A DNA stretch of 7,978 nt from Clostridium sp. UBA6758 (GCA_002453475.1 DKGY01000018.1:5664-13641), one strand, 5' to 3'. Shown: positions 1-5,869, counted from the first letter of the stretch. Made by a program: numbers and translations. Notes: a model not told the origin generated them from the sequence alone.

Positions 1-989
1 AAGGTATATAACAATATATGACCTGAGCCCATGCATGGGTCAAGAACCTTTATATCCTCAGGATATAATTTCTTTCTATCCAATTTAATGCTACCTAAAA
101 TATCATTTATTTCTGAATCTTGAACCCCTTCCTCTAAATAATATTTCAACTCAGTCTTTAAATTTTCATCCTCATGCCCTTGAATCCATATGGTTCCCAG
201 TGAATTTTCTACTAGATATTTCACTATCCACTTAGGAGTAAATAGCTGAGTAGCTGCTGGAATGTTTTCTTTAGTTATTTTTATATTTTTCTTTAAATTA
301 TCAAAGACCTTATCCTTTTTTTCAGAAATATAGTACTGGTACATCCATCCTATAATTTCTACTTCATCTTTCCAGTCTTCTTCATCTATGTCACTGCACA
401 TTTTTCTTAGTATGGAGCCTTCTTCTAACAAATTATCTGGAAATAATAATTCTGTATAGTCTGCTGTTTTCTCAAATAAACCAGGAATAATATTCCCTAA
501 TTCATTACATTGCCTTATTAAAATATATTTATATAGACTTTCTCTATCAGAATTTTTACCACTATCTAACAACTTATAGACTAAATCTGAATCTAGTCTC
601 AACTCTCTTATAACTTCACCAACTCTAAATAAAATATCTGGTTCTGTTTTACCTGGTATCTCTGAAGATATAATTCTTATTCCAATGGGTAAATAATCAT
701 TCACCTCCATATATCTTAAACCTATAAGTCTATTAAACCAAGTATATGCCACCTCTTCCACCAATTCATCTAAAGATTTAGATTCTATTTCCTTTATAAG
801 TGCTTTTCTATGGCTAGGTAAAATATTAAGTATTTCTTCTCCACCTACTACTTTAAATCCACCTTGAACCTCTTCTATATCTCGAACTCTATTATCTTCA
901 ATCCCAATTTTATATGCTCTATCCTTTATTTTTTCAATAAGATTACTTCTTGCCCAAATGGCAAAAGCCTTAACTTTATTCTTATCCAT
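1..989 (-). CDS. pglX: BREX-1 adenine-specific DNA methyltransferase PglX, N-terminal part (runs off left edge)
   Basis: The minus strand is open from an ATG at 989 to the window edge, giving 329 complete codons that the ORF listing missed because no stop is present. It begins MDKNKVKAFAIWARSNLIEK, the usual opening of BREX type 1 PglX. Other family-like blocks are FNRLIGLRYMEVNDYLP (about 85-101), KTEPDIL (114-120), DYTELLFPDNLL (177-188), GWMYQYYISEKKD (214-226) and ENIPAATQLFTPKWIV (241-256). S-adenosylmethionine-binding motif I, DPCMGSGH, is at 317-324. The NPPY catalytic motif and target-recognition part would lie beyond the edge; the family is usually around 1200 aa. PglX N6-methylates adenine in a non-palindromic site, marking self DNA, and is needed for BREX phage exclusion. 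An AAGGAG about 10 nt upstream supports the start. brxC, normally just upstream, is absent; the gene has its own promoter. Identification is from recalled family sequence, and whether the gene is intact cannot be seen. Confidence 0.93.
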   Translation of the reverse strand, partial: MDKNKVKAFAIWARSNLIEKIKDRAYKIGIEDNRVRDIEEVQGGFKVVGGEEILNILPSHRKALIKEIESKSLDELVEEVAYTWFNRLIGLRYMEVNDYLPIGIRIISSEIPGKTEPDILFRVGEVIRELRLDSDLVYKLLDSGKNSDRESLYKYILIRQCNELGNIIPGLFEKTADYTELLFPDNLLEEGSILRKMCSDIDEEDWKDEVEIIGWMYQYYISEKKDKVFDNLKKNIKITKENIPAATQLFTPKWIVKYLVENSLGTIWIQGHEDENLKTELKYYLEEGVQDSEINDILGSIKLDRKKLYPEDIKVLDPCMGSGHILLYT

Positions 990-1034
990 AGTTTAATTGC
1001 TCCTTATATACCACGTAAAAATTTCAATAGCTTT

Positions 1035-1063
1035 ATTATAACATAGTAAGAATTTTTTATTAA
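1035..1063 (-). promoter_or_regulatory. Putative sigma-A promoter of pglX
   Basis: On the minus strand, TTAATA (1063-1058) is followed 17 bp later by TATAAT (1040-1035), with TG at 1043-1042 giving an extended -10, TGTTATAAT. The -10 lies about 45 bp before the pglX ATG. It suggests that pglX is the first gene of its transcript here, not an internal BREX operon gene. AT-rich DNA gives chance matches, but the perfect -10, the TG and the ideal spacing make this one credible. Confidence 0.6.
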
Positions 1064-1130
1064 AATTTTTATATAATTTATTAGACCATTATTTTTATTT
1101 TCATATTTTGAGATTTTATAATTAAAACTT

Positions 1131-1250
1131 AAAGAGCTATCTCAAAATAATTTACTAATATCTCTGAAATATTGAGTTTCTACTTTAATATTCTTGCTAG
1201 CAAATACTCAATATTAATTTAAGATTTAGATTATTTCGAAATAGCCCTTT
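1131..1250. mobile_element. MITE-like 120-bp inverted-repeat element
   Basis: The ends are 20-bp imperfect inverted repeats (1131-1150 and 1231-1250, 17 of 20 matching). Read outward to inward they are AAAGAGCTATCTCAAAATAA and AAAGGGCTATTTCGAAATAA. Inside is a concentric 10-bp perfect inverted repeat, AATATTGAGT (1168-1177) and ACTCAATATT (1206-1215), and near the centre the palindrome TTGCTAGCAA (1194-1203). The element has no ORF and would fold into one long interrupted hairpin. Its ends resemble the GGGCTRTYTCRAAAT-type terminal repeats of some IS families, which is recollection, not a search result. No clear target-site duplication is visible; the flanks are only A/T-rich. It sits just after the small gene at 1271-1468 and could also act as its terminator. 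Confidence 0.5.
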
Positions 1251-1270
1251 TATAAATAAAATATTTAATT

Positions 1271-1468
1271 TTAATAACCGTTTTTCTTTGCTACAATACC
1301 ACTTTCATTGGTACCCGGCTCTTCAATAGTAGTATTAAAGCTACTTTGAGCATATTGGCCTTGAGTTTTATTACCATTGCGAAGATAGTTTTCCTTTTTA
1401 TATTTTCTTTTATCTTCTTCACGTTGTTTAATCTCATATTGTTGATCTCTTATTAATTCATGATCCAT
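1271..1468 (-). CDS. Small charged protein of unknown function (65 aa)
   Basis: I do not recognise this protein. I place the start at the ATG at 1468 (MDHELIRDQQ...) because a perfect AAGGAGG (1482-1476) lies 7 nt upstream; the in-frame ATG at 1498 would add ten residues but has no such site. Residues 1-32 are dense in Lys, Arg, Glu, Asp and Gln and look helical or coiled-coil (EIKQREEDKRKYKKEN). The rest is Asn/Gln/Thr/Ser/Gly-rich (QGQYAQSSFN...), ending KKNGY, and looks disordered. There is no Cys, signal peptide or membrane segment, so a soluble cytoplasmic or spore-associated small protein is possible, but that is a guess. The strong SD and separate leader argue that it is a real, separately transcribed gene. 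Its SD edges a hairpin (1480-1517), suggesting translational control. The stop is followed by the MITE-like element. Confidence 0.7.
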   Translation of the reverse strand: MDHELIRDQQYEIKQREEDKRKYKKENYLRNGNKTQGQYAQSSFNTTIEEPGTNESGIVAKKNGY

Positions 1469-1479
1469 CTTTATCCCTC

Positions 1480-1517
1480 CTTTAACACATATATTCATTG
1501 TTTATTATGTGTTAAAG
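1480..1517 (-). promoter_or_regulatory. 12-bp inverted repeat touching the SD of the small gene
   Basis: CTTTAACACATA (plus strand 1480-1491) and TATGTGTTAAAG (1506-1517) are perfect inverted repeats with a 14-nt loop. In the minus-strand mRNA the 3' arm ends in AAAG, which forms the first part of AAAGGAGGG, the ribosome binding site for the ATG at 1468. Folding would place the SD against or partly inside the stem. It could be an RNA control hairpin or a DNA operator; the sequence does not distinguish them. Confidence 0.5.
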
Positions 1518-1525
1518 TTTATTTA

Positions 1526-1549
1526 GTATACTATAAAAACGCAGTATAC
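1526..1549. repeat. 7-bp inverted repeat between nudC and the small gene
   Basis: GTATACT (1526-1532) and AGTATAC (1543-1549) flank a 10-nt spacer. Each copy contains the palindrome GTATAC, so they are also direct repeats of AGTATAC 18 bp apart. The pair lies after the nudC stop and upstream of the small gene's leader. It could be a weak nudC terminator, though no U-run follows on the minus strand, or a binding site near the small gene's promoter. Confidence 0.3.
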
Positions 1550-1587
1550 GTTCCTTTGAATACCACTATATAGTTCTTTTATAAAAT

Positions 1588-2394
1588 CTAGATCCCAGTA
1601 TAATTCTCCTTAAACCAATCTATTAGTTTTCTTGCAATACTAATGTTGCCAGGAATATCAGGTAAGTTATTTGCCTCAAACCAGTTTGCCTCTGCAATTT
1701 CAACTCCATCAACCTCTATTTCACCCTTATCATATTCTGCTGTAAATCCTATCATAAGAGAGTTAGGAAAAGGCCATGGTTGATTACCAAAATATTTTAT
1801 ATTTTTAACTTCTATTCCCACTTCCTCCATAACTTCTCTCTCTACACATTGCTCTAGAGTTTCACCAGGCTCTAAAAATCCTGCTAAAACACTATAAAAA
1901 CTATGTTTTGACTTAGCATTTTTAGCAAGAAGTAATTTTCCTTCCTTAACTATAGCAACTATTATAGCTGGACTTATTCTAGGGTAGCTTATAAATCCGC
2001 ATTGTGGACATATTTTCCCATATTCATTTGATATGGTATTAGTGCTACTACCACATACACCACAATACTGATGGGTTCTATCCCAATTCATGATTTGAAT
2101 AGCACGTCCCGCTTCTATATATATTTCATCAGGAACTTGTCCATATAAGTTTCTTAAGCTTATAAATTTCATACCTAAAGGTTCTAAATACTCTTGAGAT
2201 ATCTCAACAGAGTAACACTTACCACAACTTCTAGTTCCTAGATTTTGAACTCTTATAGGATTAATATTAATGGATTCTAAATCTTTAAATTTAGGTATGA
2301 AAATTCTATCTTCTTTCTCTTTAACTAATAGTTCATTTTGTCTAAATATAAACCAACTAGGTGCATTATCATTTTCTATTGATAAATGATTCAT
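1588..2394 (-). CDS. nudC: NAD+ diphosphatase NudC (Nudix hydrolase with zinc ribbon)
   Basis: It is predicted to hydrolyse NAD(H) to NMN(H) and AMP, and in characterised bacteria NudC also removes NAD caps from RNA 5' ends. I start at the ATG at 2394 (MNHLSIENDN; 268 aa), which has GAAGGA a few nt upstream; the ATG at 2412 would place that SD inside the gene and has none of its own. In 268-aa numbering the zinc ribbon is CGVC (111-114) and CPQC (129-132). The Nudix box runs from G172 to I194 and keeps the GX5EX7REUXEEXGU pattern (core REVMEEVGI). The NudC signature follows as NQPWPFPNS (204-212), with Asn where the family usually has Ser in SQPWPFPxS. Length is normal for the family. All catalytic features are present, so it should be active. 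It appears to be monocistronic. Confidence 0.95.
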   Translation of the reverse strand: MNHLSIENDNAPSWFIFRQNELLVKEKEDRIFIPKFKDLESININPIRVQNLGTRSCGKCYSVEISQEYLEPLGMKFISLRNLYGQVPDEIYIEAGRAIQIMNWDRTHQYCGVCGSSTNTISNEYGKICPQCGFISYPRISPAIIVAIVKEGKLLLAKNAKSKHSFYSVLAGFLEPGETLEQCVEREVMEEVGIEVKNIKYFGNQPWPFPNSLMIGFTAEYDKGEIEVDGVEIAEANWFEANNLPDIPGNISIARKLIDWFKENYTGI

Positions 2395-2423
2395 TATTTT
2401 TCCTTCTTTCATTTTGTATAAAA

Positions 2424-2452
2424 TCTATATTAACCTTAATACATTTTATTAA
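2424..2452 (-). promoter_or_regulatory. Possible nudC promoter
   Basis: On the minus strand, TTAATA (2452-2447) and TATAGA (2429-2424) are separated by 17 bp, with the -10 about 30 bp from the nudC ATG at 2394. Both boxes are imperfect and the region is very AT-rich, so this is only a candidate. Confidence 0.35.
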
Positions 2453-2478
2453 TTAAGTCTATACTATCTTATAATTTG

Positions 2479-2521
2479 AAAAGTAAAAAACCTCGTAATA
2501 CTTGTTAGTACTACGAGGTTT
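2479..2521 (-). terminator. Rho-independent terminator after the second tRNA-Lys
   Basis: On the minus strand, the stem AAACCTCGTA/TACGAGGTTT (2521-2512 with 2497-2488) continues inward through one A-C mismatch and four more pairs to a 4-nt loop. It is followed by the T-rich tail TTTACTTTTC. It begins at the last A of the tRNA's encoded CCA, so termination is placed right at the mature 3' end. Confidence 0.85.
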
Positions 2522-2596
2522 GGTGCGCCATCAGGGGTTCGAACCCTGGACCCCTTGATTAAGAGTCAAGTGCTCTGCCAGCTGAGCTAATGGCAC
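2521..2596 (-). tRNA. tRNA-Lys (anticodon CTT), copy nearer the terminator
   Basis: A 76-nt tRNA including an encoded CCA. The acceptor stem GTGCCAT pairs with ATGGCGC (one T-G pair). The D arm is TAGCTCAGCTGGCAGAGCA, the anticodon stem is CTTGA/TCAAG around loop CTCTTAA (anticodon CTT, decoding AAG), and the T arm is CAGGG-TTCGAAC-CCCTG. It differs from the copy at 2818-2893 at three positions only: a compensatory pair in the anticodon stem and one T-loop purine. It has its own promoter upstream and a terminator directly downstream. Confidence 0.97.
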
Positions 2597-2616
2597 ATGT
2601 CCTTGTCACAAATATT

Positions 2617-2645
2617 ATTATACAACTGACTGTAAGTTTTGTAAA
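2617..2645 (-). promoter_or_regulatory. Promoter of tRNA-Lys at 2521-2596
   Basis: On the minus strand, TTTACA (2645-2640), a 17-bp spacer and TATAAT (2622-2617) precede the tRNA 5' end by about 20 bp. The boxes and the 20-nt leader are nearly identical to those of the other tRNA-Lys gene, which supports both. Confidence 0.85.
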
Positions 2646-2817
2646 GTATTTTATTAAAATACATTAAATAAATATTTATCATTTAATGTAATAAAATGCA
2701 AACAGGTATAATTTATATTTACACAGATTAACTTAACCAAGTAAGTCATTTATTATTCTATTATTTTCTAAAATAGATTTATAAGATAGAAACAACACTC
2801 TACAGTATTGCTTCCTT

Positions 2818-2893
2818 TGGTGCGCCATCAGGGGTTTGAACCCTGGACCCCCTGATTAAGAGTCAGGTGCTCTGCCAGCTGAGCTAATGGCAC
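2818..2893 (-). tRNA. tRNA-Lys (anticodon CTT), upstream copy
   Basis: A 76-nt tRNA including an encoded CCA. It shares the acceptor stem, D arm and anticodon loop CTCTTAA with the copy at 2521-2596, but the anticodon stem is CCTGA/TCAGG (compensatory, so the pairing is kept) and the T loop is TTCAAAC. No strong terminator follows it, so its transcript may read into the second tRNA 221 bp downstream. Confidence 0.97.
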
Positions 2894-2913
2894 ATGTCCT
2901 TTTTACAAATATT

Positions 2914-2942
2914 ATTATATTAAGATTATTTAATTTTGTAAA
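2914..2942 (-). promoter_or_regulatory. Promoter of tRNA-Lys at 2818-2893
   Basis: On the minus strand, TTTACA (2942-2937) and TATAAT (2919-2914) lie 17 bp apart, about 20 bp before the tRNA. The leader TATAATAATATTTGT...AAGGACAT is shared with the other tRNA gene. The -35 lies only 2 bp from the 22-bp hairpin at 2945-2996. Confidence 0.85.
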
Positions 2943-2944
2943 TA

Positions 2945-2996
2945 AATATAGGTATATACAATAGATATTTTCAAATCTATTGTATATACCTATATT
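2945..2996 (-). terminator. 22-bp perfect hairpin after the racemase gene (terminator-like)
   Basis: Perfect 22-nt inverted arms (2945-2966 and 2975-2996) enclose an 8-nt loop. The hairpin starts 22 bp beyond the racemase stop. The stem is A/T-rich and the minus-strand tail (TTATTTACAA) is only moderately U-rich, so termination is likely but not textbook. Because it is symmetrical it could work in both directions, and it abuts the tRNA-Lys promoter. Confidence 0.6.
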
Positions 2997-3017
2997 ACAA
3001 TTACATGTCCTCTATCT

Positions 3018-4157
3018 TCAATATATGAACTTCTTATTCACATCTTTTGATCCACTAAGATATAATAAGTGAGGATAATATATATTGAATTCTATAACAT
3101 CACCAAGTTTATAATTGGTTTTACAATTTTCTATATCTATAATTAAATGGTCACTACTAGCACCAATTACCTCTATATTTTTATCTATAGGTACTAAAGT
3201 ATCCACAGAAACAAAATCCTGCTTACCTATTGCCAATAATGCACGTCTTCTTTTCCCTCTATCTTCATAAGTGGGCTTATTCCCAAAAGCATCTATAAAT
3301 ATTTCACCAATCGGATGAGATGGTTTATTTTTAACTTCTACCACCTGAGCTTTTAATACAAATGAATCTTGATGTAGCATAGACATATCATACTCCCAAA
3401 AATCATCTAAATCCTTAGCAACAAGTATTCCTTCACCAATTCTTAAATTGTTAATTTTACTTGGTATTTTTCCATCCCAGATTAAAGTTAACGAAGAAGT
3501 AGCTCCTCCTGAGACCACATCTAATTCTCTACCAATTAAAGCTTCAATTTTTTCTGCTACCTCACATAATTTGCCTAAATTCTCTTCTGTAGGCTTTACA
3601 GAACCATAACATCCTAAATTAGTCCCTATACCATAAAGTTTAACATTAGTTAATTCTTTCTCTACATATAAGGCTAGGTTTATGAATTCCTTTTCATCTA
3701 CAACACCTTCTCTTAAATCACCTAAGTCCATCATTAAAATAACTTTATGATTCTTATTTATATTTTTACATTCTTCGTTTATTTTCTTTAAAGTTTCAAT
3801 TTCAGAGTTTAAACTTATATCTGCATATTCTACTAGTTGTTTTATTTCATTATACATAGGTATTCTAATAAGCATAATTGGTTTTTTTACACCTTGTTTT
3901 TTCATCTCTATAACTTGATTAATTCTAGATGTAGCAAGATATTTACATCCTGCCTTATCCATCTCTGATACTATTTGTGGCATAGCATGTACAACTTTAA
4001 CTACCCCCGCTACAGAAATTCCTTGGTTCTTACATAAATCCACAACATATTTAGTATTTTCATATACCTTTTTTAAATTTATCTCCAATATAGGAAATGC
4101 TTCCTGCTCCTCTATATCCTTTATATGGATATCATTGATTAAAGTGTTTTCTAACAT
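3018..4157 (-). CDS. orr: Alanine/ornithine racemase family PLP-dependent enzyme
   Basis: This is a fold-type III PLP enzyme of the alanine racemase N-terminal superfamily, closest in my reading to clostridial ornithine racemase Orr, which converts L- to D-ornithine for Stickland-type ornithine fermentation. Alanine or another basic amino acid is also possible. Over 379 residues: a beta-strand (FPILEINLKKV, 21-31) leads to VAGVVKVV, whose K54 should carry the PLP. Conserved blocks are LMMDLGDLREG (141-151), GIGTNLGCYGS (176-186), VVSGGATSSL (214-223), LRIGEGI (238-244), FIDAFGNKP (287-295) and LLAIGKQD (307-314). The N-terminal ~20 residues extend beyond the usual family start, but the ATG at 4157 has a good SD (GAGAGG, about 6 nt away). 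The upstream neighbour is a MocR-type regulator, separated by a terminator, so the two are not cotranscribed. No ornithine aminomutase genes (oraS/oraE) are in view, so substrate is inferred from similarity only. Confidence 0.87.
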   Translation of the reverse strand: MLENTLINDIHIKDIEEQEAFPILEINLKKVYENTKYVVDLCKNQGISVAGVVKVVHAMPQIVSEMDKAGCKYLATSRINQVIEMKKQGVKKPIMLIRIPMYNEIKQLVEYADISLNSEIETLKKINEECKNINKNHKVILMMDLGDLREGVVDEKEFINLALYVEKELTNVKLYGIGTNLGCYGSVKPTEENLGKLCEVAEKIEALIGRELDVVSGGATSSLTLIWDGKIPSKINNLRIGEGILVAKDLDDFWEYDMSMLHQDSFVLKAQVVEVKNKPSHPIGEIFIDAFGNKPTYEDRGKRRRALLAIGKQDFVSVDTLVPIDKNIEVIGASSDHLIIDIENCKTNYKLGDVIEFNIYYPHLLYLSGSKDVNKKFIY

Positions 4158-4174
4158 AGTATCCTCTCCAGTCC

Positions 4175-4203
4175 CCTAATATAAGATACCTAATTTAAAT
4201 TAG
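4175..4203 (-). promoter_or_regulatory. Operator-like repeat in the racemase leader
   Basis: The 14-bp perfect palindrome CTAATTTAAATTAG (4190-4203) overlaps a direct repeat CCTAATATAA (4175-4184) and CCTAATTTAA (4189-4198), spaced 14 bp apart. The cluster lies 18-46 bp upstream of the racemase ATG, where a regulator or a hairpin could act. MocR regulators commonly bind direct repeats, so the neighbouring MocR protein is the natural candidate, but this is inference and low complexity raises the chance rate. Confidence 0.35.
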
Positions 4204-4290
4204 TTTTATTTAACAGCTGCTACCTTGCTTTCATTATAAGAAAATTCACTCAATGATTCTCCATCCATATTAATTATAATAAACCCAACC

Positions 4291-4337
4291 AAAAACTACT
4301 CATAACACAACCATATAATTATGTTATGAGTAGTTTT
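4291..4337 (-). terminator. Terminator of the MocR gene
   Basis: Perfect 16-nt arms, AAAACTACTCATAACA (4292-4307) and TGTTATGAGTAGTTTT (4322-4337), enclose a 14-nt loop. On the minus strand the 3' arm ends in a run of five T, then TGGTTGGGTTT. It lies 63 bp past the MocR gene stop and separates that gene from the racemase gene. Confidence 0.75.
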
Positions 4338-4399
4338 AAAAATCAAATATAATACTAAATTCAATTAATTGCTTAATCACTATAAAAAAATTTATAAAA

Positions 4400-5869
4400 T
4401 TAACTTTTAATTAATTCTTTAATAAGCAATGATAATTTTAATAACCCTTCCTCTAGCTCTTCTATGGGTGCATAGGAAAAAGAAATCCTTAAAGAATTGT
4501 TGAAATTAGCATCATATATATATCCAGGATATAATAAAATTCCTATTTTACATGCTTCATCAAAAAGCTTATACATACCTATTTTATACTTTAAAGTAAT
4601 CCATACATAATATCCTCCTGAAGGTATTTCCCATGTAGCTATACTCTTAAAGTATCTATTTAAAGCATTTATTGTTACATCTCTTCTTATAGTTAACTGA
4701 TTTCTTATCTCTTTTAAATGATTTTCATACAATCCCGTTTCTAACCATTTTCCAACAGTAAGTTGCGATAAAGAGCTAGAACCATAATCTGTTTGCATCT
4801 TTATATCACCTAATCGTTCAATTACTGGTTCTGGTCCAACAATCCAACCAATTCTTAGTCCGGGACATAATGTCTTTGATACACTTCCTACATATAATAC
4901 CAATCCGTTAGTATCTATACTCTTAATAGGATCTGGTGGTGGAGCATCGATCCAAAGCTCCCTATAGACATCGTCTTCTATAATAGGCAACTTTTCTTTC
5001 TGACAAACTTTTATCAATTCTTTTCTTCTTTTTTCTGACATGACTATAGAAGTAGGATTTTGAAAGTTTGGTATAGTATACAGTATAGATGGAACATGTT
5101 TTTTTATGTAATCTGGAATTAAATTAGCCATAACCCCTTCATTATCCATAGGTATTCCGCTTCTTCTCATATCTAAGGACTGAAATATTTGAAGCGAGTA
5201 CATATAAGAAGGATTCTCTAGTAATACTGTAGAACCCTTTTGTAATAGCCCCATAGAAATTAGTTGCATTGCTTGCAAAGCTCCAGAAACAATAAGTATG
5301 GAAGATGGTGACGCATCTATGCCAATGGTCTCTAAATATTTACTTACCTGCTGCCTAAGATACATAGTGCCACTGGGACTTTCATATCCCAAATTATCCA
5401 TATCTTTAGCTACTTCATTTAATATTATTTTCATTTCTTCTTTTGGAAATAATTCTGAAGAGGGTTCTCCAGTACTCAATCGTATATAATCTTCTCTAAA
5501 CTCCAGGGTATTGATTTTCTTAATAGTTTTAACATTTGGAATATGAATTCCTTCATCAATATAAGACTTCCAATCTGGTTGTATATTAGATAATAAAGGT
5601 GATACATTATTTACTATTTTAGTTCCACCTTTTCCCTTTCCCTCTAAGATTCCTTCTGCCTTTAATTCATCTATAGCTGAAACAATAGTACTCCTATTTA
5701 CATTAAAGATTTTAGCTAATTCACGTTGCGTAGGAATCATAAAACCTACTTGCCATTCCCCACCAATTATTTTCGCCTTAAAGTAATCTACAATTTGAAG
5801 ATATAGGGGTTTACTTAAGTTTTTATCAGGCTTCCAATCTATATTTATTATATTTATCTCCCCTTTCAA
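4400..5869 (-). CDS. MocR family transcriptional regulator (GntR winged helix + PLP aminotransferase domain)
   Basis: Residues ~19-88 form a GntR winged-helix DNA-binding domain (PLYLQIVDYFKAKI, then PTQRELAKIFNVNRSTI and the wing EGKGKGGT). After a linker, residues ~125-489 form a fold-type I aminotransferase domain: PNFQNPTS (267-274), EDDVY (298-302), SVSKTLCPGLRIGW with Schiff-base K332, and R461 (SLRISFSYAP), which should bind the ligand carboxylate. The cofactor residues are intact, so it should bind PLP. Family members (GabR, PdxR, DdlR) sense amino-acid or vitamin B6 ligands and often control adjacent genes; here the adjacent downstream gene is an amino-acid racemase. Length (489 aa) is typical. 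The start is odd: the only in-frame upstream initiator is TTG at 5869, which lacks an SD, while a strong AAAGGGGAG (5866-5858) lies just inside it and points to an AUA codon at 5851 or 5848. The DNA-binding domain is complete either way. Confidence 0.93.
   Translation of the reverse strand: MKGEINIINIDWKPDKNLSKPLYLQIVDYFKAKIIGGEWQVGFMIPTQRELAKIFNVNRSTIVSAIDELKAEGILEGKGKGGTKIVNNVSPLLSNIQPDWKSYIDEGIHIPNVKTIKKINTLEFREDYIRLSTGEPSSELFPKEEMKIILNEVAKDMDNLGYESPSGTMYLRQQVSKYLETIGIDASPSSILIVSGALQAMQLISMGLLQKGSTVLLENPSYMYSLQIFQSLDMRRSGIPMDNEGVMANLIPDYIKKHVPSILYTIPNFQNPTSIVMSEKRRKELIKVCQKEKLPIIEDDVYRELWIDAPPPDPIKSIDTNGLVLYVGSVSKTLCPGLRIGWIVGPEPVIERLGDIKMQTDYGSSSLSQLTVGKWLETGLYENHLKEIRNQLTIRRDVTINALNRYFKSIATWEIPSGGYYVWITLKYKIGMYKLFDEACKIGILLYPGYIYDANFNNSLRISFSYAPIEELEEGLLKLSLLIKELIKS
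5846..5869 (-). promoter_or_regulatory. Ambiguous translation start of the MocR gene
   Basis: The minus strand reads TTG AAA GGG GAG ATA AAT ATA ATA. The TTG (5869-5867) has no SD before it. The purine-rich AAAGGGGAG (5866-5858) is well placed for ATA at 5851 (6 nt) or 5848 (9 nt), both rare initiators. The next in-frame ATG is codon 44, inside the winged helix, so it cannot be the main start. Weak or AUA initiation would keep regulator levels low. Confidence 0.45.

Noticed and set aside
864..1046. Plus-strand ORF of 60 aa
   Set aside because: It is antisense to the pglX start and promoter and has no SD or recognisable content; it is a shadow of the A/T-rich coding strand.
1469..1498. ATG at 1498 as the start of the small gene
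   Set aside because: It lies in a hairpin loop with no SD, whereas the ATG at 1468 has a perfect AAGGAGG at 7 nt.
2395..2412. ATG at 2412 as the start of nudC
   Set aside because: It has no SD, and the GAAGGA inside the extension serves the ATG at 2394.
2521..2893. tRNA pair as an attachment site of an integrated element
   Set aside because: No partial tRNA 3' repeat and no integrase are visible; the second copy is a complete tRNA with its own promoter.
5298..5489. Plus-strand ORF of 63 aa
   Set aside because: It lies wholly antisense within the MocR aminotransferase domain, which is clearly the real gene.
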